Assembly: GCA_024305405.1 (NCBI GenBank)
Contig: JAKNDB010000087.1
Location: forward strand, 1,240,001 to 1,304,000
Length of the DNA stretch: 64,000 bases
Source of the DNA: Dirofilaria immitis
Lineage: Eukaryota; Nematoda; Chromadorea; Rhabditida; Onchocercidae
Direction: 5' to 3'
The translations under genes and the position numbers were made by a program. Under the pieces are notes generated by a model. It saw only the letters and a list, made by a program, of their open reading frames with translations, did not search any database and was not told the origin of the DNA. Shown here piece after piece: positions 1-11,436 of the stretch (positions are counted from its first letter, which is position 1; every line of letters begins with the position of its first letter).

Positions 1-20
1 CTATAAATATTAGACATTTC

Positions 21-22
21 AG
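21..22 (+). promoter_or_regulatory. Probable trans-splice (or 5'UTR) acceptor of tim-1
   Basis: The sequence reads tagacatttcag immediately before a 32-base leader and the tim-1 ATG. A TTTCAG acceptor this close to the start codon is typical of spliced-leader addition in nematodes. A cis intron in the 5'UTR cannot be excluded because the window starts here. Confidence 0.5.
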
Positions 23-54
23 AAGTTTTGATAAATGTTCAAATTTTTATCTTA

Positions 55-3000
55 ATGGAGCGAATAATTCAATCAACAATCAATACGTTGGGTTTTCTGG
101 AAGATGGTGTTTATTATCCAGAACCGGACTGCTTTGGTATGTTTGTCAGGACAAGAATTTTTCTTGAATCTTTAGATTTTTATCAATTTTTAAAATTAAA
201 TTTTAAACAATCATTTTTCTTAGCCGTAATTCTTTGGTATCTAATGATCTTACATTGAAATCTTTAAGAACGGAAAATTTGGGAATAATTTTATTTTTAA
301 TCATTTTGAATTCATTTAGAAAGTTTACGTGATTTGATACGATTCTTACGGAATGATACGGCTACGGCGGTGGCACGACGTGTTTGTGGTGAAAGAAATA
401 TTGTCCGATACGATCTGATTCCGATCATGAAATCATCAAGCACATCTGATAAATTATTCGATATTGCTTTAAGGTATTTATTCTCATTTTTTCTCGATAG
501 TAGAAATGTTAATACAATTAAATTCAATAATTAAATTCGAAGATATATACTTTTTACAAATTTTTTCTATAGTTGAAAACCTAGGATTTTCCTCCAAATT
601 ATTCATCTGTCAAACTAAATTCAATGTTTCTATGCCATTAAATGTTGATTTTTATGGTTGATATATCTAAATTTCTTTGAATTAGATATTTCTTAAAAAG
701 CTCGAAAGTTTTCCTTTGAAATTTTGTTTTGCACATTTTTTGTAAAAGGTAAAAGTAATCAGTTTGACAGTGAAGTATAAATAAGGCTAGTAATACATAT
801 ATGCTTCAGTCAATTCAAGAATATTTTACCGGTTGTTAATGTACTCTGCAAGTAATAGGAATGTTAAAAATAATTAGTTTTATTATTGTTTACATTTGTT
901 TCAGGCTTACAATAAATTTATGCCAACCAGTTACATTAATGTTTGGTGAACGATATCCAGAAGATAAGGAAACTTGGCTAGCCTATCAAGAAGTAAAACT
1001 ATTCTGATGTTAATTCAGATGATTCCTAGAATTAACCATTCTTTGTCTTTCTTTTTTGTTTATTGCTTGTCTTGATAATGAAAATGCCACTTTTATTGCA
1101 GACTGAGAAAAATCTTAGGAATTCCAAAGAAGCGCTTGGCGATATTCAGTTATTCAAAATCTTCGAAAAAAGCTGCAGCCTATTTTGCTCAGGCATGTAT
1201 AGAAATTTTGCTTATAGGAACATTTCATTCAAAATAGATCGGAATATTTCGGTAATTATAGCCTATGAAAAGAGTTGCAAATGTATCTTGAGATCAAAAA
1301 TATAGACATTTCATGAATAGAACAAAGATTCATCTGATCAATTTTTGATTTGGACTAACTCAACTTGTTATAATGTATCCTATCCTTCCTTGTCCTGAAT
1401 ATAGTTTGAATGTAAACAAAGAAATAAATATTCATTGATTTCATGACCCCTATTGGTATTTTATATTTTTGGAAATTGAAATAAGAATTCAAAATATTGT
1501 TTTCTGAAAATATTTCTTTTCAGGATTGGTTAGATAGGGATGAAGAAACGAAACTTCTGATCGAAAGGATCTTTGCTTTATCTCGCTATATTCTTGCTAT
1601 CGGTGATACCGACTTAGATAAGGAAGTAGGGCTAGAAATTTCATTTGAAAAAGGATTTCTGCAAATATCCGATTTATTTTCACTTGGATTAGTTTTTTTC
1701 AAGTTTTTGTTCAGTTATTTAGATTAAATATATTGTTCCAGCGTTCTCCGCAAGATATGAACAGTCATGATCAACTGGTTCTGGCTTTTCTGGAAAGTGG
1801 TTTTGCAAAATTGCTGATTGAAATATCCGAAAATTCAGCAGAACATGATTTTCATTTGTACATTTTGGAAATTTTTGCCATGTTGCTGAAACAACACGTA
1901 AATTTTGTTAAAATGATTAAGTTTCTTTTTCGATTTTTTTTCAAACAATAAAAATTGGAAATCTAGGAGGCAAGAAATGTTATCGAAGCTGGAAGTATTT
2001 GTACTACAGAAGAAAGGAAGAGGCAAGAGATTGAAATGCAAAAAATCGTTGAAAAAGAAACTGAAAAACAACTGAATAAGCGTCGAAATCTGTCAAGCAG
2101 ACATAGCGCTTTTGCTGGATCTTACGTTTTGAAAGGATTGAAAGCAATTAATAAGGATAACGATATGATTGTTAACAAGTTCTGTTTTTGATATTTATTT
2201 CATCAAGATCAAATGGAAAATAGTGAATGAGAAAATTATTAAAATTCTGAATTAATTTCTTGCAAAATCTATGCATTAAAATGATTTCCACTTTTCTTTT
2301 TATACTAAAGCTACTTTTTGTAATTCTCTTGAAGTTATTTTGGTATCAGTAAGTAGATTAAGATCAGTTTTTAATGATAGAGTAAGAAGCTGTGTCTAAC
2401 ATATTCCTTGAAAATTATGAGCTAATGTGTGGAATTAATCATCTATTGGTTATAGAATTGAAAAGAGGATGGAGTTTGAAAGGACGAGTATGGAGATTCA
2501 TTTTGAAGAAAATTGAAATTAAAGAAAATTAATGTGTTCTTTTCTATTTCTTGTTCAGGGTGATAAAGAACTGTAATGAAATCGATCATTTAAATAAGAG
2601 GAAGATTCGACAGCGAGTTCCGAAAAACCGACGGCCATTTGATATTGAAACTAGCAAACATATTTCGGTTCTTAACGTGCGTGTGGCTTTACGATCATTT
2701 TGTATAGAAATGCTACAAAAGTCATACTGTCGGCTGATGTGTGGATGCAAGGATAGTGTAAGTTGATTTATCTGTACAAAATGGCGCGAAATTCAAATTT
2801 TTTCACCTAAGTAATGCGTATCTTTATTCTTCAGTTTTCTGCGTTATTTTAGTAAGAACACTGTAATTCAGTTGATATCGATATTTTATTAGTTGCTAGA
2901 GGTTATGAATGAAAACGAAAAATACTTATTTTAAAAAATGTTATTATAGGCCTTTTCTGCAGAAACGAACTTTGGGGCAAGCCAAAACTGATATACATTA

Positions 3001-6000
3001 TTTTATTTTAATGCAATTCTCATTGGAATTCTGTCGTTTGGCTGAATTGTCTCCTGAATATGTAAGTATATAATAGTTATGAATATGAACTATCTTTTGA
3101 TAATGAATATTGTTGATGCTAGGTTCTATTTCTAAATTCAATGATATTACATTGTTTCTTTTTTTTTCCTTTGGAGGAACTAATAGCAAGAAAAATAGAA
3201 ATCGAGCAGGTCATATAGATCATAATTTTATTTTATAGTCTACATTCAGTATAATCAATTCAGATAAAAGTTTCACTCAGTATAGAGGCGTTTCATCATG
3301 TTCAAACTCAGCTGGACAGTTATCTAGAAAAAGTGAGAATTGATCGAAAAGAAAGTCGTATTCATGGGTTACGCGCACAGTATGCCCTAGCTGCTTATAA
3401 AGAGCTATTATTTACGCAAGTTTTTTCTCCTTAATTTTACTTATTTTTAGTTTTCTTAAAGAAGTTTTCATTTTTCGTTTTAGAAAATCAGGCAAAAAAA
3501 AGCAATTCACGGAATAGTTTTTTACTATTTCAGGTTAATATCAATTCTGAAGTCTGGAAATGAGGAATGGAAGAAGGAAATAAGATCAAGTTGCTCGTAT
3601 ATACTAAGAATAGAAGAATATAGGGATCTGTCAAGTTGTGTTATTCGTAGATTTATGGTTAGTTAAATTTTAATATGAAATATTTTTGATGCTTCTAATG
3701 AATTTTTATTTTGAATCCAAAGTGTTGGAGTTTTAAAAAATTATTTAAACATATTGTTGTTATTTGACAATATTTCAAAAGATTCATAAGTGAGATGCGT
3801 TCTCTGATTCCTTGTTTTGAGTTGCTTTGGTCAGTCTTATAAATTGAATTCTTTCTACGCTTGAATATTAGAAGTAGTTGTTTTATAAATGTATTGGCAA
3901 ACTATTCCGTGGTCAATGTAGTCTTTACAAAGATTATATCTTTGCAGCCCGGTGTATTCTCGAAAACTTTCTTGCAAAATATTGTACTTGCAAACCACGC
4001 ATATATTAATTTAATTGAAAAATTTTCCAAAAAAGGAATGTTGTCAACGGTAGTTAAACGTCAAAAATACGCAGACGGAAATCAAAAAGAAAGAAAAGCA
4101 AGGTCGTTTTCTCCGTTGATATTCTAGAAGAATTTTATTTTTATGGAAGTCTGAATTAGCTTAAAGTTATTTATTTCTATTTTTTTAATTCCTTGCTATT
4201 CTTAGTATAAATTACTAAATTTTTTCAGAAAATATTGCTGAGGAATCAACAGAATTAGATTGGAATTTATGGAATGATATTTGTGAAGAATTGTCAGATG
4301 TTATATTTGGTTATGTTGAACCAACTGTTGATATTAGTGCCATCGATGTGCTTTTGAATGTCGAAGACCGGCTTCATCAGTATTTGCCAATTTATTCATT
4401 TATTTTCCGTATTCTTTCTATTTCTATTGTATTATTGTATTCGACATCTCTGTGTAACATTAATTTGAATTAATATTTCATAAGAATTTCAAAGATTAGA
4501 TACCACTTCAGAAATTTATTTACAGGCAATTTGCAATGCTTATGGTACAACACGCACTTCGGCAACGACGTATAGCCGATGCTGTCGGTATATTTCGCTC
4601 AGCGCGTGATTTATGGCCTACGGATGGTATGTTTGGAACAAATGATATCGCCTGCGAAGATGAATTTCTCGAATTACGTGCTGTATACTTTGTGGATCTT
4701 AAAGAAGTCATTTTTATTTTATCTCTCTTACTTTCTTCCATTTCTCCTTTTTTTTCAAATTTTCATCATTGTATTAATCAGCTTTTATCATTAACAACTT
4801 CTGCTGCTGAATTAAGGTGAACTATAAAATATCCATTTTTGAGTACCAGAGATTCTTTTGATGTGAAGGGATTGCTTGGTTTTTAAGCATAGGTTTAAGA
4901 GAAGAAGAAAAGACAATGAAAAAAAGGAAGAAAGATTGGACGGACACGAAAGAATGATTGTACTTGGAGTATGCTTCATAGTTTAATGATATCGAAATTC
5001 GAAGACTAAGGATTGAATTTTCGGCAATTTTTGATTATTTAGCCATATATATATATACTCAACCATTTTAATTAGGCAGATCTTAAATGTCCTATTAAGA
5101 TTAAATGAGTTTGCAGTCCAGACTAAAAGGCAGGAACCGAATCAGGATTGTGAGGTGTTTAGATCCATTTTTAAAACTTCTTAATAATATTCAGTTTTGT
5201 TTTTTGAGACGTTTCCAAACGTATAAAAATCGAAGATTTGACTTTATAGGGAGATATAATGTCTGAAAAATAATCAGGTTGAAGCAAATTGGGAGAAGTG
5301 CCGGTTAGAAGCATATGGACCGAAATCAGATGATGACATAACAAGCAATGTTGTGCTTACTGACGAACTTGATGAATTCGATGATGAACATGAGGAAGAA
5401 AATGATGAGTCTGATGATGAAATACGCATGGTCGAGAAAGAAGTCGATTTTAATTTCGATAATTATGTCGCAAAATTTGCACGAACAGATGTTCTAAAAT
5501 GGTAATTTATGCGGCAAAACTGATATTTTACATGGCGAATGATAGTTTTTATCCTAACGAAACATTTTTACTTTCAATAATTTATTGTCGTTCATTGATG
5601 ATGTCATTTGCTGTTTGATGAAGAACGATTGTTCTGAAATATTGAACTTTTTTAAATATTTCGCGAGACTGATAATGCTGTAAGAACTGGCATTTCTAAA
5701 AAAGTAAAACGTATTTGAGTTCGAAAGTTTGAAGTTTTGTCCTATTTTATTTTTGCTTTATTATGCTAATGAAAGTGTTTGTTGCTGAAATGATATCATT
5801 ATATTTCTATGCTTCTTTGTAATATTTTTCGGATTTATTTTGGCATAGTTTGTTGTGCATCAGATTGTATTTTTATCTGAATTCATTTTACAACTACTTT
5901 ATAGGTATGTCTTTCTACTGGCGGATTTCGAATCAAATACAGTTGAGGTAAATAAGGCAATCCTGAAGCTTTTACATCGAGTAGCTTTTGACTTGAAAAT

Positions 6001-9000
6001 GGCTCCACGTTTATACCAGGTTATTTTCCATTATTTTATCGTTCTGAAATATGAAGCAATTTTTATTACATTTTGATTTTTTTGAAGATCTTGCAGAGTT
6101 TTAGGCGTTAAATACTGATTCTTAATTACAGCTTTCCCTTTTGTGATCTTCAATCGACTTTCTCAGTGTCTCAAGGATCAGTCATTAAGTGAAATTAAGA
6201 AAACTCAATATTTTGAAATATACCAGTTTGGTTATCATGTTTTGCGGCGATTTTATATTGATTATCAAAAGATTGGATCGAAATTAATCCCGGAACTGTT
6301 GTTCTGGAAAGGGCCCAAAGAATGTTATGAAATTGCTAATGGATATGGGACATTCGAGTAAGTTTTAAATGAATAGGAAAGATATTATTATATACTGATT
6401 TTCTTTGGAATTATCCAAATTTGTTTCATTTTTCTTTTGAAAAAATTAATATTTCGGAAGTGCGTATTTTTAAATCCCTAAAAATTCCAGAAAAACAAAA
6501 GTTGCTTTCAGAATTAAGGAAGATGGCAGTAAAGGCAAAGAAATATTATGGCCTGAAGAGTTGGATAACGAACTAAGGATTCTTTATGAAGAATATTTAT
6601 TATTTGAAGAAAAGCCTGATGGTAAAAAAAAGTCTCGTTCTTTTCTGCAGTTTTGTAAACCACTCTTCACTAAATATATATGGTGCTAGATGAAAATTTT
6701 AAATATTAGGTGTTGATATCGTTGAATACATCGAGCAAGGTTTATCGCGACCTCGAACACGTCGGCAAATTATTCGACAAATGAAGTTGCTTGGATTGAA
6801 TACATTTGGTGCTAGAGTTAAAAGGTAACGAAATTTTGTTTTCTTATAAAAAATGAAATCAGTTAAGCTTAGCACTTTGTCTTTTTGCTCTTCTAAAATC
6901 AAGATTCTTATAGCAACACATAGAAAATACAAAATTAAATTTATTTGCAGTATCTTGTTTTAGTAAAATTTTTTTGTTTGAATAATATGTTTCTTGAAAA
7001 GAAAATTCAAATAATTGTTGGAATAAATTTGAAATAAAATATATAGCGTTTTTAAGTCTTTTTTAGAAATATGAATACAGAAATTAATGCATCAATTTTT
7101 ACGCCGAAAATCGTCAGCCAAATGCGTAATCTTATCAACGAATTTAATTCAAAATCACCTTCTTCCCAACCAGGTTCGAGTTAGTAATATCAAAAGGGGA
7201 CTACAAGCAGTTCTATTTCTCAGTTCAGTAAATTGTTTCTTTCTCGAAGCAGTAAAGTGCGAAATCTGAAGAAAAAATTATCGTTTTCTTAGCCTTTTCT
7301 GAGATGTAAGATATCGTTTACTGGGAGGATAATACAGTTGTTTATAGGTTTATTAAAGTGTAGCCGAACGTCCAATACGGAATTCCAATACGGAAAGTAT
7401 TTGAAACTAACTGATATATGAGCCTTCTGATAAGTTACGAGAACTTCTTGAATATTGCACATTTTTTGTTCGTCAGACCGTTGATATTATTTTTCAACTT
7501 TGAGAAATATTGAACATAATATCAGTTACAACTTTTTCAGATGATTTAGTTGATTTTATTCGTGATAATCTGACAGAAAAATGTACGAGAATGAAAATCA
7601 TCAAACAGTTACAATATGACAGTATACAGTACGAACCACCACCAAGAAAAATGTTCGTAAGAAATCGAATAATTTATTTTGGTCAATAGTATGTTTTGCA
7701 ATACATTTTTGAAGTTTCAATTTTAAATTTTCTGTCTGCAATTACCTCATTAATGCATCTTATCTGTTTGTTTTATTGTAATATAGGAGTAATAATGTAA
7801 TTCGGTAGAGATCTATTTCAGCCCTCAAATGATGACTTTTATAGGATACTGTATTCTAACTAAATCATCAACGATATTTTTTTATAGTAGAAACTCAGAA
7901 ACCACTGATTAAAAATTTCGAATGAATAAAAAGTCTAGAATAAAAACAGAAAATAAATTTGGGATTTGAATGAAAAATATCATTTCACACAATGTCTTTT
8001 TATTCATTACGCCATATTTCTTATTGTTAGCGTGTTGATATGCTGCTACGATCATACGTGGACTTCTTTTCAGCGGTTTTTTGTAGTATGGATTTTGTAA
8101 TATTATTGTTTTCAAAGTTAGATTTTGTTGTCGCTGATGTTGCTGAATATATATCTGAAGGTAAAATTAGGCAGTGGATTGATCTATTATAATATTAATT
8201 TAGGCGTTCAAAAGTATCAGAACAATTGATTGGACAGAGAGAATTAGATGAAGAAGGGATAAATGAACTTTTTGAAGGTCTGTTTTTGCCTGCTGTATTT
8301 TTTTTTCTTACGGTTTCCTGTTTTTCAATCTCATTATAATTTCAGGTTCAGATATGCTACGATTTGGTTGCTCTTATCAATTCAACGATGAATGTAAAGA
8401 AAAACGGTTAATGTTTTGTGTTATATTAAGCTATTTTTGACAGAGAACTTTTCAACTTCAGCGATTTTTTCCTGTTCTTTCCGTATAATAAATCATAAAT
8501 ATAAATTTCTAAGACTCATTATTTGATTTATTTTCAGAAAGCGAAATAAAGCAAACAGATCCACGAAGTGTTTTTCACCAGAGGTTTGTTCGCTTTTTTC
8601 ATTATTATTGTGATTTCTTTTGCCATATTGTCATAAATGGCATAAAAAGTTCCTTATGAATTTAATTCTTTTCATGTGATAAAATCCGCCGAACTATCTT
8701 TAGCTGCTGAGATAATGATAGACTACCGGGTTATCATCTATTAGTACTACTGCAGATAAGCTGTAACAAAAAGCATGGCGAAAAGAGCAATATGCTGGGT
8801 TACGGTAGGAATTCATGTAAATTTATTTTCCAATTGGAAGTTTTCAAATTTTTGAAAATTTTCCCTCCTCCGTTGCTTGCCTTTTGATTGGATGTGTATC
8901 AAGTAATGAGATTTTTTAATTGTGATAGAGAAAATAATTGTTGCAACAGAGAGATTTTTGGAAATTTTAGCAAATTGCGTTTTATTTATTGATTTGGTTT

Positions 9001-9457
9001 TCAGGTAGATATTGAGTCTGATGGCATTACTAGTTCAGATAATTTTGGACATACAAGTCTTAAATCAAATGGAAATACAGAAATTGATAGATCATTTGCA
9101 CCTTATAGAACGAAGAATGTCGTTATAAATAACAGCGATGATGAGGTTGGTATTGTCGGAATGATTTCAGTTTTCAGTTGAAAGTAGTTCTTCAGGACAT
9201 CTAAAAATCTTTATGTCTGTGAAGGGAAATTAAATAAAACGCATCATAACAAAAATTCAAGCTGAAAATTATTCTTTCCTTGAGTAAGGTAGTAGAATAA
9301 TTCTAAATCTCCTAATTAATCAATTTAGGTCATCCTTGGAAAACGGGGACGGCCAACGGCCAGCATCGCATCTCTGTCCGATGAGGATGATTTCATCACA
9401 AAAAGACGCCCAAAACACGGATTATTGGAAGTGATTCGGAATAAATTTCAAAATTAG
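55..9457 (+). CDS. tim-1: Timeless homologue (TIM-1), replication-fork protection protein
   Basis: Timeless with Tipin forms the fork protection complex, which couples polymerase and helicase and supports checkpoint signalling and cohesion in the nucleus. About 26 exons join to roughly 1,145 residues, the usual family size: 55-136, 320-473, 905-992, 1102-1196, 1524-1625, 1742-1897, 1967-2178, 2559-2757, 2963-3061, 3264-3419, 3534-3657, 3948-4102, 4229-4379, 4526-4706, 5278-5501, 5905-6019, 6132-6357, 6491-6621, 6710-6824, 7067-7173, 7541-7656, 8204-8277, 8346-8406, 8538-8583, 9005-9145, 9329-9457. Diagnostic blocks are LGFLEDGVYYPEPDC and RDLIRFLRND at the N-terminus, ETKLLIERI, FAGSYVLKGLKAI, LNVRVALRSFC, IFRSARDLWP, KLLHRVAFDLKM, ELLFWKGP and RPRTRRQIIRQM. 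An acidic linker lies at 5340-5450. The ATG at 55 follows an acceptor at 21-22. Exons 4 and 17 each need one extra base in a homopolymer, and junctions 10/11, 12/13 and 21/22 do not phase cleanly. Confidence 0.93.
2783..2791 (-). promoter_or_regulatory. Perfect E2F-type site in tim-1 intron 8
   Basis: GGCGCGAAA is the reverse complement of TTTCGCGCC, the consensus E2F/DP half-site family TTTSGCGC. It lies just inside intron 8 of tim-1. Such a GC-rich word is rare in this AT-rich DNA. Its function is inferred only. Confidence 0.35.
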
Positions 9458-9620
9458 GTGTTTTCTTTTGCTGAGAATACTTTTAGAACTATATTTATTT
9501 ATTATTTTCAGTTCTCAGATCCCAGATTTGATTTTATTATTATTAAGAGACTTTACTTTAATATATTCTTACTGCAAATGTTTTTTCTCAATGAATAGCT
9601 CTTTTCATTAGTCAATGTGT

Positions 9621-9935
9621 TCACGACATGTCGAGTCGACTATTGATAGCGATTTGACCCTTCAATTTGTTGGAATCACCCAACAATTTCTGTTCATGAA
9701 ACCCACGATTTCCACATTTATGCCCTTCCAACTTCTCATACTCTTCGGCTTTATTGTTCCTCGCCTCTTGCCCTTTTTTTTCGCATCCTTCTATTTTAAT
9801 TCTTTTATCTTTTACTCCTTGATCATCCTCAAATTTCTGTGTTCTTATTTGAGCTTCATTTCCACTATTTATTGACTGATAAAATGCAAAAACAGAAATG
9901 CATATTTCAAAAGCAACCAAATTTACTTTCCCCAT
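9621..9935 (-). CDS. Candidate small secreted, charged protein (104 aa)
   Basis: A single open frame of 104 codons lies between the convergent 3' ends of tim-1 and the Y-box gene. The first 20-25 residues (MGKVNLVAFEICISVFAFYQ) look like a signal peptide. The rest is hydrophilic and rich in Lys, Glu, Gln and Asn, with two cysteines. Base composition is less AT-rich than the flanks, which favours real coding. I recognise no family. No acceptor was identified upstream, and a long open frame on the opposite strand (9615-9875) covers most of the same stretch, so a random open frame remains possible. Confidence 0.35.
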   Translation of the reverse strand: MGKVNLVAFEICISVFAFYQSINSGNEAQIRTQKFEDDQGVKDKRIKIEGCEKKGQEARNNKAEEYEKLEGHKCGNRGFHEQKLLGDSNKLKGQIAINSRLDMS

Positions 9936-10574
9936 GCAACTTTAAATATAATATTGTAATGAACGATGGATCTCTAGAAAACAAACAACTTAAATTGTAA
10001 GAGGATTTCAAGCCTCTCTTCGTAAAACACCATACACTTGTATCATCATGAATAACGCAAAACTTGTATTATGGAGAAATTGAAGAAAAATTTACTAGGA
10101 AAACAACTTCGTTTAAAAAATTAAGAATAAACAAAACCTTTTTCAAATATGCTGTATAATAAACAAAACTAATTGCAAAGTCGGGAATGAGAATAAAAAC
10201 CATCCAAATTCTCAACAGACCGGCACGCATGCACTGTATTACTAATTAGGTTTATGAACGGATTTGTAAGAAGACAAACCGATTACCACTAAAATAAAAT
10301 GTCAAAAAAATAAAAAATGTAAATCATATGAGTGAAGAAACAACAATGTAGTTATTACGAATGCTTATTAAAGCTTAACATTACGTTTGAAAACGTGAGG
10401 AAATTTCAAGCACTTTTACATATAATAAAAGAATATATCTAAATCTACCTTAAACTAAAATTTTGTTCCAGTTATTTTCAGAATAAATTTGGAAAGAATA
10501 TTTTAAGGAATTCACTTAAGGATTTTAAGTCTTTGAAGCATTTTACTGAATGATCTAAATTCATAAAAGAAAAT

Positions 10575-10759
10575 GGGAATGAAAAGAAAAAAGTGTACTG
10601 CGGCTGAATGCACTCAGTAATGTATTGAAATAGTTTTTTAAGTTGGTATTATATATATACCCTTTAGACATAAAAAAAAGGACTATTCTGACACTTCATT
10701 ATTTAATTTTTCTTTACTGGGTGCATTCAGCTGCAGTACATTTTTTCCTTTTCACTCCC
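10575..10759. mobile_element. MITE-like element with 46-bp terminal inverted repeats
   Basis: Positions 10575-10620 and 10714-10759 are inverted repeats that match at 41 of 46 positions by eye, and all five differences are transitions. The core of each arm is GTACTGC(G/A)GCTGAATGCAC. The 93-bp interior is AT-rich and has no coding. A further related arm fragment follows at about 10763-10800 (ggtgcactcaatcgcagta). The size, long arms and empty interior fit a non-autonomous DNA transposon or fold-back element. Target-site duplications were not clear. Confidence 0.6.
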
Positions 10760-11436
10760 GTTATTAGGTGCACTCAATCGCAGTATGTCATGATCTTATT
10801 GTGATTGAACGCATGCAGCCCCTATTAACTTTGTTAGAAATGGATTTTCAGGTTTCGAAATTTAAGATTTCTTGTAATATTCTGAAAAATGTCATCTTAT
10901 TTGTGAATGAATGTCAATTTCCTTAAAAAATCAAATTTCCAAAACATCTACTGCAATAATAAAGGAGCGAGGTCACCCACAACAACAGCGCTGATGGTGG
11001 CCGGGTACTGATGTGATTATTTGCAAAATAAACATACAATAATAGCCAGCTCGAAGCATACATGAGAAAAAGGATTGATCCAAGGGATGACTGCAAAACA
11101 GAGTTTTTCCTCGTAAAAGATGAAGCAGACGTCATTAATTCAGTTAACAGAGACAAATTGATGATTGTTGGGGAAAGAACAATAGGTTCAACTTTCAACT
11201 GAAAAACAAATCGTTTCAAATTAAAACAATCATCCAATTTGGTATACTTTTCTCCTGGTTGAAATTGCAAATCTGATATATCATAATAACTTCAAGTAAA
11301 TCATCAACGAAAAAACGTCAATGAATGATGACTAATAAGAGAAAACAACTACGCTAATCTATTCTATAATCGTTTTAAGCTTTCAAGACATATTCTAATA
11401 AAAGTGTTTTGAATTCAGGTACCTGAATCAGAGTAA

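Noticed and set aside
7173..7190. GGTTCGA word resembling a tRNA T-loop
   Set aside because: No acceptor stem or anticodon arm can be built around it; it is a tim-1 splice donor region.
10923..11270. Minus-strand open frame of 115 codons downstream of the Y-box stop
   Set aside because: It lies just beyond the Y-box gene in the region expected to be its 3'UTR. Content is hydrophobic and Ser/Leu-rich without recognisable domain, and no acceptor was seen before it, so I could not support it as a gene.
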